Shown here piece after piece: positions 32,078 to 40,879 of a stretch of 64,000 nucleotides of DNA. The first letter of the stretch is position 1, and every line of letters begins with the position of its first letter. The notes under the pieces are model-generated. The model was given only the letters and a program-made list of their open reading frames with translations. It did no database searches and was not told where the DNA came from. Where the stretch lies: NCBI RefSeq assembly GCF_007991275.1, contig NZ_BJYA01000005.1:1-64000 (forward strand), read 5' to 3'. Made by a program: the position numbers and the translations under genes. The stretch is from Alkalibacillus haloalkaliphilus. Lineage in GTDB: Bacteria; Bacillota; Bacilli; Bacillales; Alkalibacillaceae.

Positions 32078-34039
32078 TTAATAATGACTTAATTCTTCTT
32101 CTAATTGCTTCTTCTCAGTTATATCCACACAAGAACCAATCACTTCGATCACTTCACCATTCTCAATAATTGGCCTTAACTTCGCAATGTAGTGTATACC
32201 ATTAAGCTCAGCTTCATAGCTCGCATCTTGACCTTCCCAAGCTTGAGTATAGTACTCTTCCTTTTCTTTAGCTTGTTTAGTCGGAACAAAGTCATATAAC
32301 GTTTGTCCAACAACATCATTAGGGGTTAAACCGAGCTTTCGAACTAATTCTCCTTCACACAATGTATGAACATATCCACGGCTCGTTTTAATAAATTTAA
32401 GTGTCATACCTTGTTGTTGACTTAATGTATTTTTCAAGTCTCGTTGTAGTTGTTTTAGTTCTAGTTCTGCTTTCTTTCTCCTCGTAATGTCACGAGAAAC
32501 GATAATGATGTGTGAGATTGAACCATCTTTAGTTAAAACAGGATTGCCGTGGGCTTCTACCCACAATTCATTACCTTTAGCATCCTTTAGTCTTGCTTCA
32601 ACATAATGTGACTCTTTCGTTTTAAAAAGATGTTTAAATTCTTCTTGCACATGTTCGATATCTTTTTTAGCAATAAAATTAAAAATTAATTGCCCTTCCA
32701 TTTGAGAACGGTCATAACCGAGCAGTTTATTATTAGATGTTGATGCATATTCAATAATTCCTTCACTACTTACAGAGACCAAGAAATCAGACATGTTTTC
32801 AGTTATCAATCGGTATTTTTGTTCACTATCGATTAAAGCTTTCTCTAGGCTTTTTTGTTTTGTCATATCTTTAATGACACTATATACACCAACTACTCGC
32901 TCTCCTAAACGCATTGGAAAGCAATTGACATTACATGAAACGTAACCACCTTCTTTATGAATGAGCTGAACATCAATTGGATCTGGTTCCCCACCCAATA
33001 CAACTGTTTCAAAATGTTCCCGTGTTCTCTCAGCATCATCTGGGTGGACGTGTACATCGAGTTCTTTATTCAAGACTTCATGTTGTTCGAAGCCTAATAT
33101 TTTTGCCACAGCTGGATTTACACTTAATATTTTACCGGTCAAGCTAAATGAACAGACTAAGTCTGGGTTTTGCTCAAACAACGACTTAAAGCGATGGTCG
33201 TGTATTTGTGCTGACCTTAAGTTCACTTTCTCTTCCAATCGGTAAATCATTTCAATCGCTTTAGATTCATAATGGGTTATATTTGCCTCAAAATCATTTG
33301 ATAACATTGGTTTACTAAACACGAACCCTTGTGCTACTGAACAGTGATGCAACGCTAAAAAAGTAACGACTTCTTCCGTTTCAACACCTTCAGCTATAAT
33401 TTGCAAATCTAAGTTGTGACACATTTGAATAATGTTTTTAACGATTGTTGAGTCTTTATGGCTATAAGGAATATCACTCATAAAAGATCGATCTAACTTT
33501 ACTGTTGTAATTGGTAGATCACGCATATAAACTAATGTTGAATTTCCTTTGCCGAAGTCATCGATTGCTACTCTTACGCCTGTTTTTGAGATTTTTTTCA
33601 ATGTGTATATAACATTTGAAATATCACTCATGACGGCGTTTTCTGTAATTTCAAGTTCTAAATAATGTGCTGCCAGTCCAGTTTCTTCCAATGTATCCAT
33701 AATAACTTCGTAGAGTTCATTTTGTTCAAAGTCAAGCGGTGAAATATTAACAGAGATGACCGCTTTTTGTAAGCCTTCGTCATGCCACTGTTTATTTTGT
33801 TTACATGACTCTTTTAGTACCCATTTCGTGATATCAGTAATCGCACCCGTTTTTTCGGCCATAGGAATGAAGTCCGCCGGTGAAACCCAACCTTTTGTAG
33901 GATGTTCCCAACGAAGTAATGCTTCGATCCCAACAACTTCTCCTGTTGTTAAACTGATTTGTGGCTGATAGGCCAACTTAAACTCTTCATTCTTTATAGC
34001 AGACAAAAAATCTTGTCGCTCAAATACTTGATCACTCAT
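32078..34039 (-). CDS. EAL-domain c-di-GMP phosphodiesterase with three C-terminal PAS domains
   Basis: A 653-residue cytoplasmic protein with the EAL domain first (about 8-255) and PAS domains after it (about 285-400, 410-530 and 540-650). The catalytic residues expected for an active phosphodiesterase are present: E39 in EALLRW, N98, E130 in ELEITE, D160/D161 in DDFGKG, K181 in VKLDRSF and E217/E220 in EGVET. Loop 6 reads DDFGKGNS rather than the usual DDFGTGYS. No GGDEF domain and no membrane segment. EAL before PAS is the reverse of the usual order. AAGGAG precedes the ATG. Confidence 0.92.
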   Translation of the reverse strand: MSDQVFERQDFLSAIKNEEFKLAYQPQISLTTGEVVGIEALLRWEHPTKGWVSPADFIPMAEKTGAITDITKWVLKESCKQNKQWHDEGLQKAVISVNISPLDFEQNELYEVIMDTLEETGLAAHYLELEITENAVMSDISNVIYTLKKISKTGVRVAIDDFGKGNSTLVYMRDLPITTVKLDRSFMSDIPYSHKDSTIVKNIIQMCHNLDLQIIAEGVETEEVVTFLALHHCSVAQGFVFSKPMLSNDFEANITHYESKAIEMIYRLEEKVNLRSAQIHDHRFKSLFEQNPDLVCSFSLTGKILSVNPAVAKILGFEQHEVLNKELDVHVHPDDAERTREHFETVVLGGEPDPIDVQLIHKEGGYVSCNVNCFPMRLGERVVGVYSVIKDMTKQKSLEKALIDSEQKYRLITENMSDFLVSVSSEGIIEYASTSNNKLLGYDRSQMEGQLIFNFIAKKDIEHVQEEFKHLFKTKESHYVEARLKDAKGNELWVEAHGNPVLTKDGSISHIIIVSRDITRRKKAELELKQLQRDLKNTLSQQQGMTLKFIKTSRGYVHTLCEGELVRKLGLTPNDVVGQTLYDFVPTKQAKEKEEYYTQAWEGQDASYEAELNGIHYIAKLRPIIENGEVIEVIGSCVDITEKKQLEEELSHY

Positions 34040-34138
34040 TATGCCACTCCTTAAACACATCAAACAGCTGCAGTTTTTAGTTTATAAACTATAGGTCTTT
34101 ATACCCTCATTGTTAAAGTGAAAAACTCTTTGGACCAA

Positions 34139-34174
34139 TAAAAAAGTTAAGCCACGGTTCATTAGTGGCCTAAC
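34139..34174 (-). terminator. Terminator-like hairpin in the leader of the EAL-PAS gene
   Basis: Perfect stem GTTAAGCCAC / GTGGCCTAAC (one mismatch) with a nine-base loop and, on the minus strand, TTTTTTATT. No gene ends here; it lies about 100 bases upstream of the EAL-PAS start, just after a TATAAT at about 34180. The stretch 34040-34428 otherwise holds only the queE terminator and a short codon fragment at 34256-34318. Confidence 0.55.
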
Positions 34175-34386
34175 CATTATATCGGACAAATTTCTCTTAC
34201 ATTTAACATTTAGTCAAACTCTTTATTATGGAATTCTTTCTACACCAGAATCCATTTAACACACATCTACCTTAATATCTTGTAATATACCTACATCTAG
34301 GTCAATGTTCTCATCCCCTCAGTTTAGAATTAGACGTTATGATGGCATTTATACGCAGACCGACTAATAATAGGAAAATAAAAAAA

Positions 34387-34420
34387 AGAATGGATTTTCT
34401 CGTAAAAGAAAACCCATTCT
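34387..34420 (-). terminator. Terminator of the queCDE operon
   Basis: Stem AGAATGGATTTTCT / AGAAAACCCATTCT (one mismatch) with a six-base loop, followed on the minus strand by TTTTTTT, just after the queE stop. Confidence 0.85.
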
Positions 34421-34428
34421 CATATTAG

Positions 34429-35160
34429 TTAAACGCCTCGCTTATTGCCCCAAACTAATGTATGAAGTTGAGGTAAAACACGAACGTTATTGAGTTCATC
34501 ATCTTGTACAACTCGATCAATTAATTGTTCATATTGGTTAAGTAAAGTACTCGTTAAATTGTCAATGTCTTCACCGTGAACATCACGGTTTCCGACTTGA
34601 AGGTAAAGTGGGATTTGAGGATAACGCTCTCCAATTCCTTTTGCGTATTGATAATCTGCTTCATCAAATATAACGACTTTCAAACTCGTTTGTTCTAACC
34701 GGTTGTGGTCTGTTAGATTATGAATAATGCGGTCAAGTATGGCAAAGTCTGTGCTCATATTTGAACTTGGTGGCTTTGGAGAAATCGTCAAGTCATCGAT
34801 TTGTGTAAACCAATCTTGCCAACGACTTCCTTGTGTTTCTAAAGCAACTTCGATTTCATTTTGCTTAAGTAGGTTAATTAACTCATTTAAATTTTTTAAT
34901 AAAGCTGGGTTACCACCTGAGATCGTCACATGATTAAAAAGATCTCCACCGATTTCTTTAAGTCTATTCCATATATCTTCAGCTGTCATTTGAACGATTT
35001 CATCTTTTGCGGATCCGTCCCAAGTAAACGCTGAGTCACACCAAGAACAAGAATAATCGCAACCGGCCGTTCGAACGAACATCGTCTTTTTACCGATGAC
35101 CATCCCTTCCCCTTGAATCGTTGGGCCGAATATTTCTAAAACGGGAATTTTACTCATCAT
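34429..35160 (-). CDS. queE: 7-carboxy-7-deazaguanine synthase (radical SAM)
   Basis: A 243-residue radical SAM enzyme that converts 6-carboxytetrahydropterin to 7-carboxy-7-deazaguanine in queuosine synthesis. Near residue 30 the cluster motif CDYSCSWC (CxxxCxxC) binds the [4Fe-4S] cluster; GPTIQGEGMVIGKKTMFVRT precedes it, and TISGGNPALL contacts SAM. Third gene of queC-queD-queE; its ATG overlaps the queD stop region by 11 bases. Controlled by the upstream preQ1 riboswitch. Confidence 0.95.
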   Translation of the reverse strand: MMSKIPVLEIFGPTIQGEGMVIGKKTMFVRTAGCDYSCSWCDSAFTWDGSAKDEIVQMTAEDIWNRLKEIGGDLFNHVTISGGNPALLKNLNELINLLKQNEIEVALETQGSRWQDWFTQIDDLTISPKPPSSNMSTDFAILDRIIHNLTDHNRLEQTSLKVVIFDEADYQYAKGIGERYPQIPLYLQVGNRDVHGEDIDNLTSTLLNQYEQLIDRVVQDDELNNVRVLPQLHTLVWGNKRGV

Positions 35161-35626
35161 TCATCCACTCCCGTCTAGCTTCAGCGTAACTCGTTGGTGT
35201 TTCGAATAGACGAATGAATTCAACACGCGTCCCGTCATAACGACTTTCATCTTGTTGTAAGGCTTCATCCATTTTTTCATAAATCCATACGACCATATTT
35301 TCTGCGGTTGTGTTCATCGGAGGAAGCATTTCGTTAAGGTAACGGTGATCGAGATAAATTTCAATCAGTTCTTTCCAGATCTTCTTAATATCACCGAAAT
35401 CAATTAAAATACCGGTGTCGTCAACATAGCCACTTATGCCGAAGATGACTTTGTACGTATGACCGTGTAAGTTTTTACATTTACCTTCGTAACAATGTAA
35501 ATGGTGGGCTGCATCAAAAGTGAATTCTTTACTGACCATAACGCGTTTGTTGTGATATTTTAATTGTTCACGTTTAATATCTTCATCTAACTTCTCTAGC
35601 CGGTCAACAATTTTAAAATCCCACAT
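35150..35626 (-). CDS. queD: 6-carboxytetrahydropterin synthase
   Basis: A 158-residue enzyme of the PTPS fold acting on dihydroneopterin triphosphate. Zinc ligands: His pair in FDAAHHLHCYEGKC and HGHTYKV; catalytic Cys in the CKNLHGH stretch; C-terminal ETPTSYAEA, with Glu anchoring the pterin. The N-terminus is about 25 residues longer than in compact QueD proteins (DRLEKLDEDIKREQLKYH). Start overlaps the queC stop (TAATG). Confidence 0.94.
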   Translation of the reverse strand: MWDFKIVDRLEKLDEDIKREQLKYHNKRVMVSKEFTFDAAHHLHCYEGKCKNLHGHTYKVIFGISGYVDDTGILIDFGDIKKIWKELIEIYLDHRYLNEMLPPMNTTAENMVVWIYEKMDEALQQDESRYDGTRVEFIRLFETPTSYAEARREWMNDE

Positions 35627-36282
35627 TATGAAACACCCTTTTCAGTTAAGTATGCATCTAACCCTTCACGTCTTAACTGGCATGCTGGGCATTCACCGCA
35701 ACCTTCAGCCATTACACCGTTATAGCATGTTAACGTTCTATTTTGAACGAAATCGAGTGCCCCTAATTCGTCTGATAACTGCCACACTTCTTTCTTATCA
35801 CGCCACATAAGTGGAGTATGAATAACGAATTGATCATCCATTGATAAATTTAAAGTGACATTCAATGACTTAATAAAGCCATCACGACAATCTGGATAGC
35901 CGCTAAAATCTGTTTCTGATACGCCTGTAATAATATGTTTTGCACCAATTTGTTTACCTAAAACGGCAGCGAACGATAAAAATAAATGATTACGTCCTTC
36001 TACAAATGTCGATGGTAATTCACCATCTTTCTCTTCAATCTCGATATCATCACGTGTTAACGCATTAGCTGATAATTGGCTAATGAGTGACATATCGAGC
36101 ACGCGATTGTTTACACCTAATTCTTTTGCGATTTCTTGAGCGACCTCAATTTCAAGGTCATGACGTTGATTGTAATCAAATGTTACCGTTTCAACTTCCT
36201 TAAAATTCTCTAATGCCCAAAACAAACACGTTGTACTGTCTTGACCACCGCTAAATACGACTAATGCTTTCTCGTTTTTCAT
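35626..36282 (-). CDS. queC: 7-cyano-7-deazaguanine synthase
   Basis: A 218-residue ATP-dependent enzyme converting 7-carboxy-7-deazaguanine to preQ0. PP-loop FSGGQDSTT near the N-terminus; C-terminal zinc site [17 protein letters not shown] with four Cys. ATG at 36282 has AGGTGAT 4 nt upstream; an in-frame ATG at 36303 has no ribosome site. First gene after the riboswitch. No queF gene follows, so reduction to preQ1 must be encoded elsewhere. Confidence 0.95.
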   Translation of the reverse strand: MKNEKALVVFSGGQDSTTCLFWALENFKEVETVTFDYNQRHDLEIEVAQEIAKELGVNNRVLDMSLISQLSANALTRDDIEIEEKDGELPSTFVEGRNHLFLSFAAVLGKQIGAKHIITGVSETDFSGYPDCRDGFIKSLNVTLNLSMDDQFVIHTPLMWRDKKEVWQLSDELGALDFVQNRTLTCYNGVMAEGCGECPACQLRREGLDAYLTEKGVS

Positions 36283-36333
36283 CTTTATCACCTGTTTTTT
36301 CATATTTAGCCAACAGATACATGCAAAACGTCA

Positions 36334-36364
36334 TAAAAAAAGCCACACCCCTAAGGATATGGCT
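36334..36364 (-). terminator. Expression-platform terminator of the preQ1 riboswitch
   Basis: Stem built from AGCCA...TGGCT with CCTTA/TAGGGG inner pairs and TTTTTTT on the minus strand, between aptamer and queC. Ligand binding would favour this terminator. Confidence 0.7.
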
Positions 36365-36378
36365 GGACAATTAAGTAT

Positions 36379-36415
36379 CCCTAGTTTTTTATAGAGGGTT
36401 TTGGCTAGAACCTCT
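36379..36415 (-). promoter_or_regulatory. PreQ1 class I riboswitch aptamer
   Basis: On the minus strand: AGAGGTTCTAGC, loop, CCCTCTATAAAAAACTAGG. This fits the compact preQ1-I consensus: P1 AGAGG/CCTCT, the TTCTAGC loop and the A-rich tail pairing as a pseudoknot. It lies about 100 bases before queC, with a TATAAT at 36464-36469 as promoter. It should switch the que operon off when preQ1 is abundant. Confidence 0.92.
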
Positions 36416-36506
36416 CCCGATTGAAGTAACCGGATTTTGCTTATGTGATTTTTCACAGCTTTGATTATATCATAGATTATGAGATTGATTGAATGGTTAT
36501 GTTTAA

Positions 36507-37091
36507 CTATTTTGTTACAGCTTTAAAGTTAAATTGGTCTTTGATCTGATCATATTCTCGGTCTAAAATTCCCATTAAAACATCTGATGCATACTCACCA
36601 TCGATTGGGACATTTTCGCGCTCCATTCCTTCTTGGACGAAACCGCACTTTTCATAACATGCAATAGCCCTTTTGTTAAAATCGAGCACGCGAAGTCCGA
36701 CACGGTGAAGTTGTAATTGTTCAAAAGCATACTGTAAGACGAGTTGGGTAATCTCTGTACCTAAGCCTAATCCCCATACAGTAGAGTCAAAGATTCCAAC
36801 TGAATAACTAGCACGGTTACTACGTTGATCGAGACGGAGACGAGCATGGCCTACCCAGCGTCCTTCGTATTCTATACACCATTCTAGTGGATTTTGCTCA
36901 GTTTTCTTAATAAACGCTTTGGCATCTTCATAAGTAAACTCTCGTAGATTGTGCGTGTCGCCACCGAACAATTTAACAACTTCAGGGTTACGTCCAAGCT
37001 GAAAGCGGTCATTGATATCTTGCTTTTTAGGCAACCTTAACGTCACACGCTCTCCAAAGATCAATGGTGCTTGATTTACTTTTTCCAGCAT
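36507..37091 (-). CDS. GNAT acetyltransferase (RimJ/RimL type)
   Basis: A 194-residue acetyltransferase. It has an N-terminal LIFGERVTLRLPKKQD strand, the acetyl-CoA region GLGLGTEITQLVLQYAFE and the RVLDFNKRAIACYEKCGFV motif typical of the RimJ/RimL/YdaF group. The acceptor is unknown. The ATG at 37091 follows GAGGTG with better spacing than the ATG at 37094. It is the last gene of a three-gene run after a membrane protein and a lipoprotein. Confidence 0.85.
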   Translation of the reverse strand: MLEKVNQAPLIFGERVTLRLPKKQDINDRFQLGRNPEVVKLFGGDTHNLREFTYEDAKAFIKKTEQNPLEWCIEYEGRWVGHARLRLDQRSNRASYSVGIFDSTVWGLGLGTEITQLVLQYAFEQLQLHRVGLRVLDFNKRAIACYEKCGFVQEGMERENVPIDGEYASDVLMGILDREYDQIKDQFNFKAVTK

Positions 37092-37102
37092 CATCACCTC
37101 AT

Positions 37103-37678
37103 TTATTCAAATATAATCGGAACCGAACGCTCTTCACTCGCTTTCAAGTCATGAATGTGAAGAACACCTTCACCTGAACTTGGTTGATCTGTCAATGTCA
37201 TGTTTAATTCAAGCCCCGTCCATTCAAAGTCACTTGATAAGTCACCGAACCAGTCGTCATCGATCTCGACATGCTCGATTGTTTCACCTAAATGATCAAC
37301 GATTTCTAACTCAACTTGATTCACAGCATCGACATGAATCATCCCTTCAATCGAGATTGTATCAGTGATGACAGTGTCAGGTTGTGGTGAATGAAGTTCG
37401 AAGTTATCTGTTTGCGGGTTACTCGCCGACTCTACTTCTTCCTCTACTTGATCTTGTTCACTTTCTTCTGCTTGTTGTTCTTCAGATGAATTTTGCCTTT
37501 CTCGTTGTAGTTCACGCGTCTTTTCTTCTAGTTCTAATTGTAAAGATTGAATTTGTTCTTCCTGACTTTCAATCGTTGAAGACAGTTCCTGAACTTGCTC
37601 TTCAGATACTCCTTCTGGTTCCGATTGACAGGCTATTAAAACCATACTCAAACTGATACATATGATGATTAACCGCAA
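37103..37678 (-). CDS. Lipoprotein with coiled coil and Ig-like (Gmad2-type) domain
   Basis: A 191-residue lipoprotein: lipobox LIAC (Cys 17), a heptad-rich coiled coil (about 24-65), an acidic Glu/Gln linker, and a C-terminal beta domain (about 90-190) with PDTVITDTISIEG, resembling Gmad2 immunoglobulin-like spore/envelope domains. TTG start at 37678 with AAGGGGA upstream. Its position between a membrane protein and an acetyltransferase gives no clear role. Confidence 0.7.
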   Translation of the reverse strand: MRLIIICISLSMVLIACQSEPEGVSEEQVQELSSTIESQEEQIQSLQLELEEKTRELQRERQNSSEEQQAEESEQDQVEEEVESASNPQTDNFELHSPQPDTVITDTISIEGMIHVDAVNQVELEIVDHLGETIEHVEIDDDWFGDLSSDFEWTGLELNMTLTDQPSSGEGVLHIHDLKASEERSVPIIFE

Positions 37679-37680
37679 TG

Positions 37681-38094
37681 TTATTCCCCTTTATTTTGAA
37701 CAATTGTTTCAAGTGCTTGTATACTACGAAATAGTCGAAATGCTGTCATTAAGCTTAACCATATTACAATAGGTGCAAGCCATTGCAAAAAAGCACCAAG
37801 TATCGAAATCAAGACTAAGAGGCCGATATACTTCAGTGAGGTAATCAACTCAATAAACAGAATCGAACCTTTCACTTCTTCTCGCTTCATAAAAGCCAAC
37901 GTAATTACGATGATAAATAAAGCAAAGAATAAAATAAAAGAAACTAAATGCAATATGCTATAAGGAATCAGTTGATAGATTGGCTCAAACAAATCAATAG
38001 AATATCTTGAAGTTGATGACCAGATGAGTGCGAATAATACAATTAAAGTCGAAAAAAACATATCTTGGCTTAACTTTACTGGTTTAATAGTCAT
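37681..38094 (-). CDS. Unknown four-helix membrane protein
   Basis: A 137-residue protein with about four membrane segments (10-28, 38-65, 77-100, 100-120) and a short charged end. No family recognised. GAGGTG precedes the ATG. Its stop lies 2 bases before the lipoprotein's TTG start, so the two are tightly coupled. Confidence 0.6.
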   Translation of the reverse strand: MTIKPVKLSQDMFFSTLIVLFALIWSSTSRYSIDLFEPIYQLIPYSILHLVSFILFFALFIIVITLAFMKREEVKGSILFIELITSLKYIGLLVLISILGAFLQWLAPIVIWLSLMTAFRLFRSIQALETIVQNKGE

Positions 38095-38122
38095 TTTTTA
38101 CACCTCAAATACTCTTAAAATA

Positions 38123-38145
38123 AAAAGCTCGCTATACGCGAGCGT
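38123..38145 (-). terminator. Terminator of the CXXC-20-CXXC gene
   Basis: Stem GCTCGC / GCGAGC with a five-base loop and TTTTTATTTT on the minus strand. Confidence 0.75.
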
Positions 38146-38151
38146 AAGTGT

Positions 38152-38451
38152 TTACCATAATGGTTCGTGTTTATTAGATAATTGTACTGAATAAGGGATG
38201 ATAAAAATAAAAATGGTCGCGATTAAAAGCCCTGAAGTGATCGTCGTGACAGTGCTAATATCAATCAACGGGCGGATTAAAATAAACGCGGAGACAATTA
38301 AAATACCAACCATACCTATTTTTATATCACGGTATGTAGGATATTGGGTTTCACCACATGTTGCACACTCTTTTCCAGTTAAACGTTTAAAACTTACTTT
38401 AAACGCATCAAACCAACCCCATTGTTCACCGCATGCTTGACATTTAGGCAC
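38152..38451 (-). CDS. CXXC-20-CXXC membrane protein
   Basis: A 99-residue protein with an N-terminal zinc-ribbon: CQAC, exactly spaced to ECATCG later (the CXXC-20-CXXC family of Bacillaceae), followed by two membrane helices (about 45-63 and 67-87). It is probably a cytoplasmic zinc ribbon anchored in the membrane; function unknown. GTG start at 38451 with GGAGGGG upstream. Confidence 0.82.
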   Translation of the reverse strand: MPKCQACGEQWGWFDAFKVSFKRLTGKECATCGETQYPTYRDIKIGMVGILIVSAFILIRPLIDISTVTTITSGLLIATIFIFIIPYSVQLSNKHEPLW

Positions 38452-38519
38452 TTGAACCCCTCCAACACATTAATATCTATTAATATTTTAACATAATATT
38501 CTATTATTTGGTAAAGGTT

Positions 38520-39884
38520 TTAACGCTGTTCAAATGCATTTCCAACTTGAAGTAAGAGCTTTTCTGTTAAATGATTGCTCATCAATTGTAAACCTAGAGG
38601 TAATCCTGCTGATGTTCTTCCCATTGGAATTGATAGACTTGGGATTCCCGTCGCTGCTGCTGGAGCTGTAAATGGCATATAGTCTTTTATTATTTCTTGA
38701 TTTTGACTAATCCAATCTTCTTTAAATCGCGGCGCTGGATAAGGGGTCATTGGTGTTGCGATTAAATCGACATCTTCAAAAGCTTCTTGAAATGCCTCAT
38801 TTAAACTTCTGCGCACTTGTTGTGCTGTCACGTATTGTGGGGATGTCGTTAATGTACCTGTATTAAAGAAAATTCGAACGTCACTCGCGAAATCTTCTGG
38901 CTGATGACGTAATCGATTGTAATGATAACTTGAACCTTCACCGATTGTTACTAAGTAGCCTGCATATGAAGCCATATCAAGCTTAGGAATCTCTATTTCG
39001 ATTACTTCGGCCCCCATATTTTCTAACGTTGCTAACGCTGATTGAAAGGTATTGATTACTTCAGGCTCTGAACGGTCTATAAAATATCTAGGTACACCAA
39101 TTTTGACACCGTCTATACCTTTATTTAAGTGCTTGTAATAATCTGGGACAGGCGCTTTAATACTGCCAGGGTCATCAGGATCATACCCTGCCATATACGT
39201 TAACATGATTGCTAAATCACTAACAGATCGTGCCATTGGTCCGGCATGATCCATCGACCAAGCCAATGGTGCAACACCATATCCACTCACTAAACCATAA
39301 GTCGGTTTCAATCCATACGTTCCAGTTAACGCAGCTGGCACACGAATTGAGCCAAAAGTATCTGTTCCTGTTGCGAGTGTTGATAAACCTGCTGCTAAAA
39401 CTGCAGAGCTACCACCACTAGAGCCTCCAGGGGTACGTTGTAAGTCCCACGGATTCCTCGCATCACCATAAAACGGGTTCGTATTCGTCAGGCCACCGCC
39501 AAATTCATGCATGTTTAACTTCCCAGTCATAATACCACCAGCACACTGCAATTTTTCGACGGCTGTTGCTGTATAGTCTGGAACAAAATCTTGAAGAATT
39601 TCCGAACCAACTGTCGTGCGAACACCTTTTGTATAATAATTATCTTTTATACCAATTGGAATGCCGTGAAGAGGTCCTTTGTACAAACCATTCATAATTT
39701 CATTTTCAGCATGTCTAGCTTGATTGAGCGCTTGTTCTTCTAAGATGGTAATATAAGCATTCACTTCAGGGTCGACTTCATCGATCTGATTCATAATACT
39801 TTGCATCAACTCGACTGGAGATAATTGCTTCTCTTCAATTAGCGGGGCTAACTCACTAGCTGTCATCGAATATAATTCAGTCAT
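38520..39884 (-). CDS. Amidase (amidase signature family)
   Basis: A 454-residue amidase. Catalytic Lys in GIPIGIKDNYY (about residue 80), cis-Ser in GGSSGGSSAVLAAG and nucleophile Ser in TDTFGSIRVPA, where family members usually have TDTGGS. Related to GatA and to general aliphatic/aryl amidases; no GatB or GatC is adjacent, so a catabolic or detoxifying amidase is more likely. It overlaps the stop of the upstream 63-residue gene by 8 bases. Confidence 0.88.
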   Translation of the reverse strand: MTELYSMTASELAPLIEEKQLSPVELMQSIMNQIDEVDPEVNAYITILEEQALNQARHAENEIMNGLYKGPLHGIPIGIKDNYYTKGVRTTVGSEILQDFVPDYTATAVEKLQCAGGIMTGKLNMHEFGGGLTNTNPFYGDARNPWDLQRTPGGSSGGSSAVLAAGLSTLATGTDTFGSIRVPAALTGTYGLKPTYGLVSGYGVAPLAWSMDHAGPMARSVSDLAIMLTYMAGYDPDDPGSIKAPVPDYYKHLNKGIDGVKIGVPRYFIDRSEPEVINTFQSALATLENMGAEVIEIEIPKLDMASYAGYLVTIGEGSSYHYNRLRHQPEDFASDVRIFFNTGTLTTSPQYVTAQQVRRSLNEAFQEAFEDVDLIATPMTPYPAPRFKEDWISQNQEIIKDYMPFTAPAAATGIPSLSIPMGRTSAGLPLGLQLMSNHLTEKLLLQVGNAFEQR

Positions 39885-40068
39885 ATATAATCACATCCGG
39901 ATCAACGACAACCATTGGAACTTCCTCATGTATTCCTGGATGATCATCAACGGCCAGTTGCAATTCATAAATCGTGTTTAGCATGTGCTGAATATATGGA
40001 ACATCTTCTCGTATAACTGGAATGCCTTGTAACGCTAGCCCTTGTGGGACTATGTAGGCTGTGTCCAT
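39877..40068 (-). CDS. 63-residue partner protein of the amidase
   Basis: A small acidic protein (DVPYIQHMLNTIYELQLAVD) translated from an ATG with GAGGAGG upstream and overlapping the amidase start. The helical middle and position recall small GatC/AtzG-like partners of amidases, but the sequence has no diagnostic motif that I can name. Partnership with the amidase is inferred from overlap only. Confidence 0.6.
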   Translation of the reverse strand: MDTAYIVPQGLALQGIPVIREDVPYIQHMLNTIYELQLAVDDHPGIHEEVPMVVVDPDVIIYD

Positions 40069-40159
40069 ATTTATTTTCCTCCTCTATACAATCTAGGTTA
40101 ATAACACTGTATGAAAAACCTAGTTGAATGTGAGGAGGTGTTTATTACTAATGAGGATG

Positions 40160-40341
40160 GGTAATTACCGAATAGCGGTGGATAATTGCCGAATAGAAGT
40201 TTTTATTACCGAATAGCGGCGGATAATTACCGAATAGAAGTTTTTATTACCGAATAGCGGTGGATAATTACCGAATAGAAGTTTTTATTACCGAATAGCG
40301 GTGCATTATTACCGAATAGCAGCCATTAATTACCGAATAGA
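40160..40341 (-). repeat. Intergenic repeat array 6 (TTACCGAATAG family)
   Basis: Nine units with core ACCGAATAG at 40167, 40188, 40208, 40229, 40249, 40270, 40290, 40311 and 40332; steps alternate 21, 20, 21, 20. Spacers alternate between CGGTGGATAATT-like and AAGTTTTTATT-like, so the true period is a 41 bp dimer. It lies downstream of the minus-strand Nudix gene and upstream of nothing that reads it in the other direction. Its core is unrelated to arrays 1-5 but the geometry is the same. Confidence 0.93.
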
Positions 40342-40354
40342 AAGCTCTAAAATA

Positions 40355-40879
40355 TTATTTAGCTGAAAGCCGCTCCCAATCTTGCAATACACTCCAAGAC
40401 ATTTGAGGCTCACCTTCATTTGAAAGCATCGCGCCAACATAGATTTCCTCATCATATTGACCAATATCCTCATAATGCATCACCAACTCACGAATCGCTT
40501 CTGTAACGTTTTCATCTTTAAGGCGAGCACTTGGAATCCAATTTAACTCGCCTTCATCGCTTTCGACCACGTCTACATTGGATTGAAGCTTGCCGAAATA
40601 AATGAACTGTATATAAATGTGATCATTTTTCATTCGATGCACGACATATTTATGTGTTAAGTCGCTAACTTGGTTTTGCTCAATGCCTGTCTCTTCATAA
40701 ATCTCACGTAAGCAAGCTGATTGAGGATCATTCATTTCCCCAGTTTCCATATGACCACCAATCGGCACGCGCTTACCGGCTAAAAATTTAGCGTCAGTTT
40801 TTTTCTGTAATAATAAAACTTCATCATTCTCATTGAACAAAAATGCTGCGGCAAATTGCTTTAACTTCACTTCGATCAT
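40355..40879 (-). CDS. Nudix hydrolase linked to nos
   Basis: A 174-residue hydrolase with the Nudix box [20 protein letters not shown] then YEETGI, which provides the metal-binding glutamates. Substrates of the family are nucleoside diphosphates linked to another group; the actual one is unknown. Its ATG overlaps the stop of nos (ATGA), so the two are made together. Confidence 0.88.
   Translation of the reverse strand: MIEVKLKQFAAAFLFNENDEVLLLQKKTDAKFLAGKRVPIGGHMETGEMNDPQSACLREIYEETGIEQNQVSDLTHKYVVHRMKNDHIYIQFIYFGKLQSNVDVVESDEGELNWIPSARLKDENVTEAIRELVMHYEDIGQYDEEIYVGAMLSNEGEPQMSWSVLQDWERLSAK

Noticed and set aside
34429-36282. Horizontal transfer of the que operon
   Set aside because: Base composition and ribosome sites match the neighbours, and the preQ1 riboswitch plus queCDE order is the normal Bacillaceae arrangement.
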